From Henriciella marina (GTDB taxonomy: Bacteria > Pseudomonadota > Alphaproteobacteria > Caulobacterales > Hyphomonadaceae): a DNA stretch of 64,000 nt. Shown here one piece after another: positions 61,127 to 64,000 of this stretch. Numbering within the stretch: the stretch's first letter is position 1; every line of letters begins with the position of its first letter. The position numbers were made by a program, and so were the translations under genes. Where the stretch lies: NCBI RefSeq assembly GCF_027213945.1, contig NZ_JAPWGW010000001.1, forward strand, positions 186,001 through 250,000, in the 5' to 3' direction. Under the pieces are notes generated by a model. That model saw only the letters and a list, made by a program, of their open reading frames with translations. It had not been told where the DNA came from and did not search any database.

Positions 61127-61708
61127 TTAGCTTTCGGCTCTACTCGAGTCCCCAATTGCTTGCGCAATTCTGAACAAGCAACCTACGAAATTGTGCAACA
61201 TGTGTCCGCCTTGCTGCACCCAAGGCGGGCTTTGTTCTATTCCAGCTAACGAAATTGCCTGCTCCAGTTCGCTGCCAGCCAAATGAGCATCAGCTTTCCT
61301 CAGATCGAATGTGCCGACAATGATCGAGGTTAGCGATCGCGCTTCATCAGCGCTTACGACCGTAGACAGCGCTCTTTCAACCAGTTTGATGCTGCCAAGA
61401 TTTTCTTTCTTTTCGGCAAATTGCTTGAGTGCTGAGTGATCGAGGCGCTCGACAAATAGACGATTCAAATCCTTTGCCAGCGCATATAGTCCATCTTCAT
61501 CAACAGCGCGAAATCGATGACAAGAACGAAGAATCTTCGGGGCATCAGCGTGATCCTTTATCGGATTAACTGAAAACTCTTCCTCAAACGCAGAAACGAA
61601 CGAATTGATAGCCTTGTCTAAAAAAGCTTCTGGCGCTTTTGTCCCTGCTGGATCGGTTCGAACTTGAGCGGCCAGCAATTCTTCGCACACTTTGCCGTCT
61701 GGCGGCAC
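61127..61708 (-). CDS. C-terminal part of an interrupted gene of unknown function
   Basis: The 193-codon frame can start at GTG 61708 but has no convincing ribosome site. It is in the same frame as the gene ending at 61736, and the nine codons between read QQRIWAGYN, so the joined protein 'ARAPE-(TGA)-QQRIWAGYN' continues smoothly; a Trp (TGG) at the stop would restore one protein of about 594 residues. This part is helical: 'RALSTVVSADEARSLTSIIVG', then 'DLRKADAHLAGSELEQAI' and 'VQQGGHMLHNFVGCLF'. No family recognised. Lower GC than neighbours. Confidence 0.6.
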   Translation of the reverse strand: MPPDGKVCEELLAAQVRTDPAGTKAPEAFLDKAINSFVSAFEEEFSVNPIKDHADAPKILRSCHRFRAVDEDGLYALAKDLNRLFVERLDHSALKQFAEKKENLGSIKLVERALSTVVSADEARSLTSIIVGTFDLRKADAHLAGSELEQAISLAGIEQSPPWVQQGGHMLHNFVGCLFRIAQAIGDSSRAES

Positions 61709-61735
61709 GTTATAACCAGCCCAGATCCTTTGCTG

Positions 61736-64000
<2,265 letters not shown>

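Overview
The window looks like a chromosomal segment of an alphaproteobacterium, most likely a marine member of the Hyphomonadaceae/Caulobacterales. Pointers are high GC, the ccmA-ccmB-ccmC-ccmD-ccmG block divergent from acnA, a PhaR/PhaB polyhydroxyalkanoate pair, a CC0125/CC1285-type lipoprotein, an ffh-chorismate mutase-rpsP cluster and many intergenic palindromes. The taxonomic call is inference from gene content, not from a marker-gene comparison. Region 1 to 31 kb is mostly housekeeping and metabolism: small secreted or lipid-anchored proteins; EamA transporter, flippase and YciB; cytochrome c maturation with aconitase; PHA regulation; tRNA-Arg(CCU); kynureninase; two exported hydrolases; hisI with a CoA-transferase; enoyl-CoA hydratase, HMG-CoA lyase and an SDR that fit acyl/leucine catabolism; gloB; a PII protein; metX-metW; hisC-tyrC. 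Region 31.16 to 41.61 kb is the accessory core. A tRNA-Leu(CAA) gene is cut exactly in its anticodon loop. Its 5' half lies at 41580-41611 and its 3' half at 31157-31204 (both on the minus strand), with a 10.4-kb element between them. Both junctions keep the seven-base loop sequence TTCAAAA. Rejoined, the halves give a perfect 87-nt tRNA-Leu(CAA). Just inside the 3' junction the element carries a different, complete tRNA-Leu(CAA), which would replace the broken one. Its cargo is a type I restriction-modification operon (hsdM, hsdS, a small unknown gene, an HNH endonuclease, hsdR). The rest is a decayed remnant of a T7-like podophage: a terminase C-terminus, a T7-like promoter core and possibly the start of a phage-type RNA polymerase, plus one intact MarR-like gene. 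I see no integrase. Region 41.7 to 58.6 kb returns to core genes: ExoD, DsbB, small membrane proteins, dihydrolipoyl dehydrogenase, a cupin/JmjC-like protein, rpsP, chorismate mutase, ffh, a thioesterase, a GNAT enzyme, OxyR, a dicarboxylate symporter, an ArnT-like glycosyltransferase, formate-tetrahydrofolate ligase and a secreted tail-collar protein. Region 58.7 to 64 kb starts with about 0.9 kb of gene-free DNA full of paired hairpins, then slyX, a membrane protein and a conserved 69-residue protein. A second small accessory patch follows: two perfect inverted repeats and a gene of unknown function that overlaps the 3' end of thiC and is interrupted by one in-frame TGA that looks like a lost Trp codon. 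thiC runs off the right edge.
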